From Odiellus spinosus (taxonomy: Eukaryota; Arthropoda; Arachnida; Opiliones; Phalangiidae): a stretch of 64,000 nt of DNA. The position numbers and the translations under genes were made by a program. The stretch covers positions 186,001 through 250,000 of the forward strand of contig CAWUCO010000289.1 of NCBI GenBank assembly GCA_963920705.1, in the 5' to 3' direction. Shown one piece after another: positions 1 to 11,513 of this stretch (its first letter is position 1; each line of letters starts with the position of its first letter). A model generated the notes under the pieces. That model did no database searches. It had not been told where the DNA came from and saw only the letters and a list, made by a program, of their open reading frames with translations.

Positions 1-659
1 GTATAGATACACTCTTTTCTTTCAAATGTGCAAAGAGAAAAGAAAAAAATAATAATTTGGTAATCTAGATTGCACGGATTTTTTAGTGCAAATTGTAACC
101 CAAATGATCATATTGGTCCGATCCCAGTTTGTCCTTATAACTGGGTGTTATAGAGACAAGGGCTGTGAGTAATAATTCTAAAATGGGTTCGATCTAAGAC
201 ACATGATTAGTGATTTTTTTTTATTTCCTTCATTACGCTAATTTTTTAAAGTGTCGTAAATTGATATGTTTATAAGAAACATTTGAAGCAGTTTTGTTTT
301 GATAGGTCAAATTTGCGGAAATTTGAATCGTAAACCTTTTGGGTTATTTTTAATTTACAAATTATTTTTACAAACTGTTTTTTATTGATTCCCAAATAGG
401 CCTAGTCCACCAGTAAAAAAAAAAAAAAAAAAAATCCCAAAATCAATCAAACATTTACCCGGAAAATGGGCTGGATGCATTGAATTTCTTCGCTATTGAA
501 TGCCCATTGAAACCCTTTGTTTGAAAATATCTGAATATCATAAATATGAGCCATCTTGCGGTCTACTAAAATATACCCAGTTATGAGGCTTTCTCTAATT
601 TTAATATTGTGGTATTAACCATAAGCGGATTATTTTCTCTAAGTAACCAGATTGCTAGT
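1..659. other. AT-rich stretch without recognisable gene
   Basis: I see no coding region, known repeat or RNA gene here. There is an A-run near 415-434 and otherwise low-complexity AT-rich DNA. Confidence 0.5.
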
Positions 660-941
660 CCCAGCCAGGTATCTCAGTCGGGTCTCATGACGTCAGAGCT
701 GGTATAGAGAGAAAACACGAGAGAAAATTTCTTGAAAATATTTCGGTTGAAGTGCCAGCTAGCGATCAAGAGAGCAACTAAAGACAAGATGGTCAAGCCC
801 ATAGGAATAGCTAGACCCATGGCATTGTAAAAGAGGCTGAAAAGAATGATGCTATAGCAGGGGCTTGTTATGCATGCATAAACGCTCTTTGAACAATTTG
901 AATGGCGTTTCGAGATTCCTTTAAACACGAAGTTGCGTAAA
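660..941 (+). repeat. Dispersed repeat copy 1 leading into a 14-bp array
   Basis: The segment with CAAGATGGTCAAGCCCATAG and GCTATAGCAGGGGCTTGTTA recurs almost unchanged at 25670-25827, again directly upstream of a 14-bp tandem array. The part around 783-850 recurs inverted at 8735-8800, beside gypsy element 1. An 84-codon minus-strand open frame at 674-928 is probably fortuitous because it is not preserved in the 25.7-kb copy. Confidence 0.75.
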
Positions 942-1035
942 GTTTTTCAAATCGTGTTTTTCAAATCGTGTTTTTCAAATCGTGTTTTTCAAATCATGTT
1001 TTTCAAATCGTGTTTTTCAAATCATGTTTTTCAAC
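942..1035 (+). repeat. 14-bp tandem array (short copy)
   Basis: About 6.6 copies of CAAATCGTGTTTTT, with G-to-A variants (CATG). It is the same unit and the same flank as the long array at 25828-26230. Confidence 0.9.
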
Positions 1036-1515
1036 TTGGCTACCTGTGAACGCATCTTCATATCTAATCTTTATTGATTTATCTTGGATCCGTGTGAACG
1101 CGTCTTTATATATAATCTTTATGAATTTATCTTGGATACCCGTGTGAACGCGGCTTTATATCTAATATTTATTCATCTTTAACTTAGATACCCGTGCGAA
1201 CGGGGATTTATATATTATCTTATTCATTTCAATTTGGATACTCGTGCTAACGCGACTTTATATCTATTCTTTATTATGTAATTTTTAACTCGGAAAAGAG
1301 CCTTTATGTATATTCTTTAACTCAATTTATCTTGGATACCCTGTGAACACGCCTTTATATCTAACCTTTATTAATTTTTACCTTGGATACCCTTGTGAAG
1401 GCACCTTTACATCTATCCTTATTGTCTTATCTTGGATACCCGTGAAAACTCACCTTAATATCTAAAATTTATAAATTCATTTTATCTTGGACACCCGTGA
1501 AAACACGCCTTTTTC
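1036..1515 (+). repeat. Degenerate ~50-55-bp tandem array
   Basis: About nine diverged units, each with CTTGGATACCCGTG, then GAACGCG and CTTTATATCTAATCTTTAT. Unit length drifts between about 45 and 60 bp, so it is old compared with the adjoining 14-bp array. Confidence 0.8.
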
Positions 1516-1852
1516 TAATCAACCTATAGGAAAATATTGAATATTTTCGAAAATATCCTTTATCTTAAATTTAAGTTTCAGCAACATTGGTTTTTAGATT
1601 AAGTTAAATCATTTAATCAGTTTTAATTTTAATTTAAATGAATATTACGTTTCAATTCAGTAAAAGCTATCACCTCAGAAGGCTAAAATAGACTCGAATC
1701 CAAAAGATACTATATAAGGCGTTCGTTCATCATTATAAACTAAGAAGCGAGTAACGGTTGCTGCTCTTCAATGAGCTGTGGTGGATGTACGTTTACAGCA
1801 ACGTAGAAGCTAATTACTGTACACATGAATTTTATTGGAATTTCAAGCGCCG
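1516..1852. other. Unassigned AT-rich DNA
   Basis: Nothing recognisable; low-complexity AAATTT runs, with no open frame that resembles a protein family. Confidence 0.4.
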
Positions 1853-1949
1853 TGAACCTCACTCTGAGAGGTAAGAAGTCGAAAGTTTTTCCGATTCGAT
1901 GACGTAACAGACAGAACCTCTCCGTAAACTAAAAGTTCACTCGGAGAGG
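1853..1949 (+). repeat. Hairpin repeat, copy 1 (diverged, partly doubled)
   Basis: ACCTCTCCG at 1916 pairs with TCGGAGAGG near 1941-1949 around a GTAAACT/AGTTCAC core, followed by AAGAGGACGAAAG. A related partial hairpin sits at 1853-1885. The same design recurs at 20759-20790 and 29839-29872. Confidence 0.6.
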
Positions 1950-2057
1950 CAAGAGGACGAAAGATTTTTCGATTCAATGACGATTTTCGTCTTCTTGAAA
2001 GACGTCCACGCCAACGCCCACGCCGCAGTGAATACAGTACCTCGACCCCACTAGGGT

Positions 2058-3409
2058 TGGGTCTAGCTAAAAACTGGCCCAATCCTGGCCTAATGAAAAA
2101 ATTAGAACCGCAGAGGCCTGGTATAGGTTTTTGGGGGGAAGGAATCGTGGAATCATAGGGAGTTTTCCCCCCCAGAGATACGTTTCAAACCTGAAACATA
2201 CCATAGGAGATTAAAGAGACATTAGGTTCGTTAGTATAACTTCATAATGAAGTTAAGGTGATACAAGGTATAAGGCAATTGTGAAGGGCTGAAAAACCCA
2301 GTCCGACAACGACTATTGTCATAGGTAGCATAGCGTTTTGGTTACTTGGAGAAAATAACCCGCTTATGTGGCTGACGGTTCTACCGGGATTGGCCCAATC
2401 CAAACTGGCCCAATTCCCAATCCATATATCCCAATTCCCATTTGCCCTACTATCCATTTCCCCTAATTCTCATCTCGCATAATCACATTGCGCCTAATTT
2501 CAATTTTGTCCAATTTTTATTTCGCCCTGGAATCCACTCCCAAGGCATAAGCCTTCACCATATATTTCCTCTTGATCGGTTCCTTCGTCCCGTTTAATTA
2601 TTTATGCACGCACTTCTTGATGTATCTAAAGAAAAATTCGTTTTATTAGTGTTGGTAACCTAACCCTACCCTATCTAAAGAACAATTAACTTTATTAGTT
2701 TTTTTAACCTAACCAAACCCAGCCCAACCAACCTTAACCTAACCTAATATAACCTAACCCAAGCTACCTTAACCAAACCCAACGCCTCACCTTACCCAGC
2801 CTAACCTAACCCAAACCAACCCAAGCTACCTTAACCAAACCCAACGCAATCTAAAGAACAATTTACTTCATAAGTTTTGGTAACCTAACGCATTTAAAAC
2901 CGTACTTAACCTAACGCAACTAAATAATTTTAGGTGACTCGGCAAGAGGAATTTTTAGGTTGGGCGAAATGGGAATAGATAGATCTTGGCTAACTGATAA
3001 AACGATTGGGCGAAGTGGGACTGGGCGAATTATAACAAGGAATTTTTAGTTTTGGCGAACTGGGAATCGATAATTTTGAGCCAAATGATAATACGTTTGG
3101 GTGAAGTAGGATTGAGCGAAATGCAAATAGATTATTTTGGGCTAAAAATGCCTTGGGCGACATGGGAATAGACATATTTGGGCGAAATGGGTACAAACCG
3201 TGGAGGTCTCCAATAAAATCAACTTGCTTTTCAATTTTAGATAAATTGTATTTTTTGCCAAACCTATTTGGGATTACTTTCAAAGGTATTTTAATGCATC
3301 GGATTTATATTTCTTCGTTTTTAAATAAAAAATAATATATTTTATCGTTTGGTTATCGGTCGAATGCAAATTCGGTTGAATGAGATTCTGTCATTTTTAG
3401 CTAGACCCA
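2058..3409. mobile_element. Non-autonomous element with 16-bp TIRs and telomere-like core
   Basis: TGGGTCTAGCTAAAAA at 2058-2073 is a perfect inverted repeat of 3394-3409. Just inside, the left part (about 2385-2530) is rich in TGGCCCAATTCCCA-type units and the right part (about 2955-3190) in the complementary TTGGGCGAANTGGGA units, so the arms are degenerate inverted arrays. The centre holds AACCTA-type repeats. There is no coding sequence. I found no clear target duplication. The TIR core TAGCTAGACCCA also occurs at 812, 8764 and 25698. Confidence 0.6.
2640..2935 (-). repeat. Degenerate TTAGG-type (AACCTA) repeat tract
   Basis: Many irregular CCTAAC/CCAAACC/AACCTAACC units. It resembles the arthropod telomere unit TTAGG but is imperfect and internal, inside the element at 2058-3409. 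I read it as interstitial, not as a chromosome end. Confidence 0.6.
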
Positions 3410-3917
3410 AGTACTTGTACATGGTCTAGCTAGTGTTTTGAGTCGTGCTGGTAGTCTGAAGTCGGTGTCCCAGAAATGAAGAAAAACGTCATCGTATCGA
3501 AAAAACATTCGTTTCTTATACACCAGACGTCACGTCGTGATGTCCCAATCAGTATATAAAAATAAACATGTATTTAATATACAGGGTTTTTGGGGTCTCC
3601 CACCCAGCCACTGACTGCGCTCGATGCCGCATAACTTTTGCGATCGATTGACGGACGCCCTAGCTCTAGTCCACGGAGGCTTGTAATGATAGAGGAGAAA
3701 AACTGCTTATATCTTTACAATACAGCAAAAAAAAGTCGTCGCGCAAGCGATAATACGTTTTCTTGGCGAACGGGGTTAAAAGGGAGCTTATAGTATTTTG
3801 GTTTTAGACTCTCAGTAATAAAACTAGAAAACCACCAACAAGTCCTCGCGAATAGGATAAAAAAGAGAGGCTTATGCCTGTTGTGTTTTTGTCGGTCAGT
3901 AATGAAAAACATGATTT
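3410..3917. other. Unassigned DNA with a transposon-end-like motif
   Basis: ATACAGGGTTTTTGGGG near 3579 resembles the TACAGGGTGTTT ends of mariner-type elements, but no partner end was found. No gene is recognised. Confidence 0.3.
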
Positions 3918-4030
3918 TTTATATGAAAAATTTTAAAGTTGAATATGAAAAATTTTAAAGTTTTATATGAAAAATTTTAAACATTTATATGAAATATTTT
4001 AAACTTTTATATGAAAAATTTTAATCTTTT
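3918..4030 (+). repeat. 22-bp tandem array
   Basis: Five copies of a unit containing TATATGAAAAATTTTAAA. It lies where the inverted third copy of the dispersed repeat would be expected to carry its 14-bp array, just left of the gypsy element 1 target site. Confidence 0.85.
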
Positions 4031-4045
4031 ATATTGGATCATTCC

Positions 4046-4246
4046 TGTCAGGTTCATAAGAACTGTATATTATAAAAACTAATATTATCAGCCCTGTTCA
4101 ATTATTAATAGAGCAGACGACGTTATGGAAAACTGCGTAGTTAACGAGTTGGTCTAGAAGGCAGTGGTGTAACATTACCGACAATAAAGATTATTATTAT
4201 GATTCGTAAACCAATGTCAATTTAATCAATAAACACCGACATTACA
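4046..4246 (+). repeat. 5' LTR of gypsy element 1
   Basis: 201 bp, TGTCA...TTACA, identical by eye to 8534-8734. It contains AATAAA-type signals (CAATAAAGAT and CAATAAACAC) near its end, fitting the R/U5 polyadenylation region. Confidence 0.95.
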
Positions 4247-4247
4247 A

Positions 4248-4261
4248 TGGCGACGGAGCTG
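4248..4261 (+). other. Primer binding site of gypsy element 1
   Basis: TGGCGACGGAGCTG begins one base after the LTR. TGGCGAC matches the complement of a tRNA CCA end with a G discriminator, as in arginine-type primers of insect gypsy elements. The exact tRNA was not identified. Confidence 0.65.
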
Positions 4262-4332
4262 ATTCGAATTCCCTACAGGCCTTAAACGTCTTCACATCGT
4301 TTTATCATCTTCGCCTTTGCCTAGTATTTACA

Positions 4333-7300
4333 ATGTCTTTATCATTACCTCCTGTTTTACCGTTTGATATACATACCGATCCCGTTAATCTGAACGCCGC
4401 CTGGAAGAAATGGTGTAATTAATTTGATAATTATCTACTCGCATCGGGCATCAAAGATGCTGCTCGACAAAAAGCTTTACTACTCCATTGCGTTGGCGAA
4501 CCGGTTCACGATGTATTTTATGCTTTACCGGGTAATGAATCTATACAGGAATACCAAGACGCCAAAACTTCACTATCGAGTTATTTTGCACCAAAACAAA
4601 ATGTGGATTACGAAGTCTTCAAGTTTCGGGAAGCGAAGCAACAGTTGGATGAATCTATCGACGTGTATCATGTCAGATTACGTTCGCTTGCATCCTTCTG
4701 CGACTTTGATGATCTCGATTTGGAATTAAAACGCCACATCGTACAAACTTGTACTTCCAAGAGTTTACGACGGAAGGCACTTCAATCACCTACTCTAGAT
4801 CTCTCAACCCTATTAGAAAAGGGACGCTTAATGGAACGCGCGGAAACTCAAGCTATCTCTATCGAGAAAACCAACCACCTACCAACCGCTAAGAATAAAG
4901 ATGAAGCCCTCTTCGTTCGTAATAAATCGTCGTTAATTCCATCGCACAAATCAATCTATCCTACCAGTATCCGCAATCCTCAATCTTCGAAATGTGGACT
5001 ATGTGGAGGTTCATATCCACACCCTGCAAACCGACCTTGCCCAGCGCGAGGCAAAACCTGTCATAACTGTGGTAGATCAAACCATTTTAGTTCAGTCTGT
5101 CGTTCGCAACCTACGACACCTGTGTCAAATACCAAGAGGCGACACCAATATTCCACGAAGAAGACACCTCAAGTCAATGTTGTTCAATCTCAGAATAACT
5201 CTAATCACAATCCAGCGCCACAATCCGAGTTTATTTTCACGTTAATCAACCCTAAGGGAACTACATCATCCCTACCAAGCTCAGCCTCTATCCCTTCCAT
5301 AACCGTTCGAATCGGAGGTACGGCTATAACCTTAATATTTGATACGGGCGCAAGTGTGAACCTTTTGAATCACACAGCTTATCACACTTTATCACCAAAA
5401 CCTGTGTTGGAACCAACCACGCTACAAATCTTTCCATACGGCTCTCGACAACCATTAGCCCTATTAGGAACATTTACTTCACTAGTATCAATATCTAATA
5501 ATCAAACAAAAGCCACCTTCCATGTCGTTCGAACTTCTCGACACACATCGCCATCTCTTATCGGTTATAAAACCCTACGAGACTTGAACATCCTCCCACG
5601 GCAAGACGATCAACCGCTTTCTATCAACATGTTGTCTACTCACGACATTATTGAACGATACCCAAGCCTCTTTCACGGAATTGGAAAAGCTAAAGGCATT
5701 AAAATCAAACTGGCAATCGATAAATCAGTCACGCCCGTTGCCCAACCACATCGCCGTATTCCATTTCATCTGAAGGAAGCTCTGGAGGAGGAATTGGCAC
5801 AGCTGTTACAGGATGATATCATCGAATCCGTTTCCGGACCAACCCCTTTTGTTTCTCCAATCGTTCTGGTTGTCAAGGACCTCTATCCCGATAAAAGCGA
5901 TAACCATATCGGAGTCACTCATCGCATTGATTTATTCAAAGAGAAAAAAAAGAAAATACGCCTTTGCGTAGACATGCGTGTCCCTAACACCGCAATCATC
6001 CGAGAAAGACACGTGATGCCAACCATCGATGATATCATTCACAAACTCAACGGTGCAACTGTCTTTACCAAATTAGACCTTAACAAAGGTTACCATCAGT
6101 TAGAGCTAGATGAATCTTCGAGACCCATAACTACCTTTAGCACACATAAAGGTCTGTTCCGGTACAAAAGACTCAGCTTTGGAGTGAGTTCTGCGGCCGA
6201 AGTTTTCCATCACACTATTCGCTGTCTCATACATGACATCACTCACGCACTTAATGTCACAGACGACCTGTTAATCTTTGGTGAAGATCACACTGAACAT
6301 GACAAAGCTTTGGAACTGGTCCTCCGACGACTAGCCACAAACAATATCACTCTCAATCTCGCGAAATGTCAGTTCAAACAATCTGAACTTGAGTTTTATG
6401 GCCATGTGTTCAGTCCAAAGGGTGTACGGGTCCATCCGTCAAAAATAAGAGCGTTGCAAGAAATTAATACACCAACAACGCCAGATGAAATCCCGAAGTT
6501 TAATTGGGTTAGCCACCTATTGTGGTAGGTTCATCCCTAACTTTTCTGATGTTTTAGAACCTTTACGTACCTTGACCAAAAAGGACACTCCGTGGAAGTG
6601 GGGAGATTTGCAAGAACAAGCGATACAAACTTTACAACAACACCTCTCTACAGACACCGTATTGTCTTACTTTGACCCAAAGAAAACGACTATTCTCTAC
6701 GTAGATGCCAGTCCAACGGGACTAGGTTCCCTATTAACGCAAGTTGATTCTCAAGGTCAACCCTTTATAATTTCCTTTGGAAGCAAGACTCTTACGGACG
6801 TTGAAACCAGATACTCGCAAACAGAGCGCGAAGCTCTCGCCGTAGTCTGGGGCTGCGAACATTATCATCTCTACCTCTATGGCGCTCCATTCCTAGTAGT
6901 CACGGATCATCTTCCTCTATTAACTCTACTTGGCAAACCACAAGCCAAAACCTCTGCCCGCATAGAAAGGTGGAATCTGCGACTAGCTCCGTATAATATG
7001 AGTTTGGAATATCAGCCTGGTAAACAAAATCCTGCGGATTACCTTTCACGGCATTCCCTCCCAAACAAGACTCAACAATGCTTCTCACCAGTTACGGAAC
7101 ATCATGTTCGCATGATTTTATACCATGCTATCCCAAAAGCTATGACTTACGAGGAAGTGGTTAACGCGTCGATTCAAGACAAAACCACCCAACATGCCAT
7201 AACTTGTTTAATCAAGAACTACTGGGCACCAAACGCTTCGAAGTCTGATATCAATTGGGAAATCATAAAGGCGCTAGAACATGTCAAGGATGAACTCACT

Positions 7301-8503
7301 GTCGTTGACAAAGTTATACTAAAAGACCATCGAATATACGTCCCACCTTCTTTACAAAATCGAGTCATATCTATTGCCCACGAAGCACATTTAGGCCTAG
7401 TCAAGACAAAGCAGCTTTTACGTACTAAAGTCTGGTTTCCGAAGATGGATATGTTGGTAGAACAAACAGTTCGCTCCTGTATACCATGCTCAGCTGTAAC
7501 ACCTCACTTTATCAAAGAACCATTACAAATAACACCATTACCAGCGACCCCTTGGACTTACCTGGCTGCCGATCATCTCGGTCTGTTCAAAAATGGGCAA
7601 TATCTCCTGGTAATAATGGATGAACATTCGAGATTCCCGCTGGCTGAAATTGTGTCTTCCACCTCCCTCGAGGCAAATATTAAAGCCTTCGATCGCGTTT
7701 TTTCTTTATTCGGCTTGCCTACAGAACTCAAAACCGACAATGGCCCACCATTTAATTCTCATGGATTCGCCGACTACCTCGCCAACCTAGGGATTAAGCA
7801 TCGGAAGATAACACCTATCTGGCCACAGGCCAACGGTAATGCCGAACGCTTCATGGCATCATTAAATAAATCGCTTCGTATATCCGAAATTACAGGCAAC
7901 GATTGGAAAGAACAACTTAGACTCTTTCTAAGCGACTACCGTCACGCCCCTCACCGCACCACGGGTGTACCACCTTCACAGATAATGTTTGGTCGTCCCC
8001 TTCGCAATAAACTACCTTCACTGATTCACGAATCCGACCCCCATCCTATCACAGAAACAATGAAAAGAAAAGATGCCTTATCCAAAGACAAAATGAAACG
8101 CCATCATGATCGACATCGTAATGTGAAACACCGCGATCTTCGCATCGGCGATGACGTTTTAGTGAAAGCGTCACGTGATAATAAATTATTACCATACTTC
8201 CGTCCGGAACCCTTCAGTATTACCGACATAAAAGGATCTATGGTCACCGCTGAGAGAGATGGACATAGTATAACGCGAAACGCTTCTTTCTACAAACAAG
8301 TGTCACAACCGACCACGCCAAAGACACATAGGCTTTCCGAAATTTCTAATAACATAGACAATCCTTCTACAGCACAATCCACCGGATCTATATCCAATAA
8401 TCAACAAACAACTGCTGCCAAACAAATAACGATTCAAGAACCGGCTCGATACAATCTTCGCTCTCAAACCGTTAAACCTAGACGATTAATTGAAGAAATG
8501 TGA
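4333..8503 (+). pseudogene. gag-pol of gypsy element 1, broken twice
   Basis: The frame opens at ATG 4333 and would give about 1,390 residues. Gag carries two cysteine knuckles (4990-5105), the second CHNCGRSNHFSSVC of CX2CX4HX4C form. Protease has LIFDTGAS (about 5335-5355). RT spans about 5750-6450, with catalytic pair in NVTDDLLIFG near 6260. RNase H follows (LYVDAS; TDHLPLL), then integrase with an HHCC finger (7370-7480) and a D,D,E core (ADHLG, TDNGPPF, GNAERF). Breaks: an in-frame TAA at 4420-4422 in gag, and a one-base shift at the CCC run 6492-6494, between RT and RNase H, moving from frame 1 to frame 2. The shift is not at the usual gag-pol recoding position, so mutation or sequencing error is likelier than programmed frameshifting. 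Confidence 0.92.
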
Positions 8504-8519
8504 TTTCTGATTTGTTTCT

Positions 8520-8533
8520 AAAGAAAAGAGAAA
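8520..8533 (+). other. Polypurine tract of gypsy element 1
   Basis: AAAGAAAAGAGAAA abuts the 3' LTR, the expected plus-strand primer. Confidence 0.8.
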
Positions 8534-8734
8534 TGTCAGGTTCATAAGAACTGTATATTATAAAAACTAATATTATCAGCCCTGTTCAATTATTAATAGA
8601 GCAGACGACGTTATGGAAAACTGCGTAGTTAACGAGTTGGTCTAGAAGGCAGTGGTGTAACATTACCGACAATAAAGATTATTATTATGATTCGTAAACC
8701 AATGTCAATTTAATCAATAAACACCGACATTACA
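8534..8734 (+). repeat. 3' LTR of gypsy element 1
   Basis: Identical in length and, by eye, sequence to the 5' LTR; followed at once by the target duplication ATTCC. Confidence 0.95.
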
Positions 8735-8800
8735 ATTCCTTTCGTCCTCTTTTACGATGTCGTGGGTCTAGCTATTCCTATGGGCTTGACCATCTTGTTC
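8735..8800 (-). repeat. Inverted dispersed-repeat copy split by gypsy element 1
   Basis: The complement of this stretch matches 783-850 (GATGGTCAAGCCCATAGGAA, then TAGCTAGACCCA and GTAAAAGAGG). Gypsy element 1 entered exactly here, so the other part of this copy should lie left of 4041. Confidence 0.8.
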
Positions 8801-11513
8801 AATATACTCCTTTGCTATTTCAATGGTCCTTTACATAACATTACAAATCCATACTCTTAAGAAGGGTTTTGCTGGAATCTTGATAAAACTGTGTCTTTTA
8901 AGTGGGGATAATGAAGAAGGGGAACGTACAAGATGATCGCAAAATTTTTTATCGATTCCTTATAGTTAACTAAATTAAATAGGATCGATGATGAATTGTA
9001 ATATCTCTACGCACTTCTAATCTAATAAAATTAACAAGCTATTTATCTTCGATATCCCAATGTGTAAACAGCATCGAAATTTTCTCTAAAAATATTTCTT
9101 TTTGATTATAACAGATAACTTAAAGGAAAAAAACTGCATCATTAAAATGGAAAACAATGGAATTAATATTCCTTAACTGCTCGTTAAATATAAATCATTT
9201 TTATAATATTTAGCCTAGATTTTGGTTTAAGTTTCACCAGGTTGAAACTTTTGGGAAATGACCAATCTGGCCAGTCAGAAAAGACCAGCCTTTACCAGTG
9301 CTACCATTTTTATCGATGGTAAGATGGATGACACAACTAATGGCACTGCTAAAGGTGTACTTATCTCAATTTATCAAATTTTGAAAGTTCTCGTAAATAT
9401 ATTTTACGCATTAATATACAAATAACATGTATATTTTAAAGCGAAACTTTGAACTAAAATTGGAACAGCTTTTGAATTTATATTCGGAATCACAGCGCAA
9501 AAATAAACGTATTAGAGAATTTTTTCATAACAGACTGACATTTAGTAGGTCTAAAAGAAATAACGTGACTATGACGTCACATCAGTATTTCAAAAATCAC
9601 GTCTGAATGACCAACAGAATTTTTGGAGCCATTTCAGGCCTGTTTTTTAGACTACATGTTTAGATTTTTATTTAACTTCCTAAAGCTAAAGTAGTTTAAT
9701 TTTTTGCGAAAATGGTTATTTTTTGCGTTGTTGCGGGCAAACAAAGAAGAGTTCAATTTTATCTTATCCAGTTTATTTAAAAAAAGTGTAAAAATAGGAC
9801 CTCGGTAGACCGAGCCAAATTGGATTCATGCTTTGAAATAGAATATGAAAACATTAAACACGTGAAAATATGTGGTGCGCATTTACATTTTAATATCTAC
9901 GCATACTGGCTTTTGATAGGCAGTGTTTTTATAGCCAGCTAAACTGAATCCAGAATTGCAGGTTGGGTGCCAAATTTTAATCTTTGGTATGAAAATAAAC
10001 AATAAGAAGATGAAAGACAATAATCCCCTTGAAACGATAACGAATGTAATCATACACTTTCATAAACGATAATCCCAGCTCTGCTTTGAGAGACACTCGT
10101 ATAAATGACGTAAACCTAAGCGACGATGAATATTTGAATGATGGAAAATGAACCTGTGAATCAAATGAATTCGATGCTAACGTAAGTCCAGCATCAAGCT
10201 TTCACGAAGAATCAATTGATTTAGCTTTTTTCCATAATTATTAAAGAATAAACTTAATTAAAAATGGGAACTTCAATTTCAATATAGACGTAGGTCTAGT
10301 TTCTTCTTATTTATACTCTCAAACCTTTTATAATTTTATTTTCATTTTGAATAAAACCAAAACGATGGGTTTCAAAGTAATGAGTGCTTTAAGTAATTGC
10401 TTTAAAACAAGAATAAAACCCAAGCAAACATTTGATTATCTATTTAGAGATGCAACGAAGATATTATTTTGAATCAAGAAATATAAATCATATATGAAAA
10501 ACTGCAATTTTTATTTCTTTCAATCTTTATTAGCATATTTTCAATGGGTTTTTTATTTTAATAACATTGTAGTACTATGAATTACGTACAACTTACGATC
10601 GCAGTGGCATTAAAGTGCATAAATAGCCACACCATAACAGAACAAAGTTAAATTCTTAAGCATATTTCAGTTTGCAAAGTTTTCCTGAAAATTAGAAATT
10701 TCGGTAACACAGTACAATTCAATTTGAATTAATTTAATATTCGACCGAAGCTTTACTGCCCGAGGTTTCGCTTCATACCATCCCTATCTATTAATTCGAT
10801 ATCCTTTAAAATGGACCTAATCTAATTATAAATATTATTTAAAACAATTATTAAGCTAGAAGAAAAAGATATGTACCCAGTACTCAAATTTACCAAAGTA
10901 AATCTGTATAGGAAGCATAATGGGGTTACAATTGTATCGCCGCTTGCGTTGCTTGTAAAAAGCGATTTTTTAACAGAAACATGTAAAATGGTTCTTGGCA
11001 GTAAGAAAAAACTTGTTGACAAGTTTTCAGGCCTATAATTAGGGAGTGATAAGGGAAGTTTGGTTTTTGTTTTATACCTAAAAAACTACTCACAATAGAA
11101 GCAAAAATCCAATTTCTATACAAAAAAGAGGATAAGGGTAACTAGCTTGAATTGTTTCAAGGATGCCGTGTCGTTAATTGGGGGTAGGCAGCAATTTGAT
11201 TCTACCCCCACCTATTTTCATATTGATTCATAGGCAGTAATTATAGGTCTTTTCATTTTTATTGTTGCCGTTTATAAGTTTATTTAATATTAACTAGGCT
11301 TAGGCGGCACTAAAAATACTTTTATCCGTATGAATCAATAGTAAACTTTTGGCACAACGTTTTATGTACCCCCACCTAACGATAAATTACCATATAAATG
11401 TTAGAGATAAGCGACGGCGTCCTAAAAAATAATCAATGATGTTATATTGGTTTTTTTTTATATTACATATATATATATATATATATAGTTTTCTAATTAG
11501 AAAAATACCACAT
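8801..11513. other. 2.7-kb AT-rich stretch without recognised gene
   Basis: No protein family, LTR or long inverted repeat recognised on either strand. A TGACGTCA palindrome lies near 9571 and an (AT)n microsatellite at about 11464-11487. Short open frames (longest about 66 codons) look random. Confidence 0.45.

Larger units (their letters stand above)
4041..8739 (+). mobile_element. Ty3/gypsy retrotransposon 1, complete, very young
   Basis: Full LTR element with gag-pol between two 201-bp LTRs that read identically, bordered by the 5-bp target duplication ATTCC (4041-4045, 8735-8739). LTRs run TGTCA...TTACA. A primer site TGGCGACGGAG follows the 5' LTR after one base, and a purine tract precedes the 3' LTR. 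Protein order (gag, protease, RT, RNase H, integrase) is that of Ty3/gypsy; the motifs suggest the mag-like group. There is no envelope gene. Identical LTRs mean recent insertion, yet gag-pol has a stop and a frameshift. Confidence 0.95.

Noticed and set aside
674-928. Small membrane-protein-like minus-strand frame
   Set aside because: Lies inside a dispersed repeat and is not kept open in the copy at 25.7 kb.
2640-2935. Chromosome end (telomere)
   Set aside because: Repeats are irregular, short and inside a TIR-bounded element.
6485-6528. Programmed ribosomal frameshift in gypsy 1
   Set aside because: It lies between RT and RNase H, not at a gag-pol border, and no slippery-site or pseudoknot pattern is evident.
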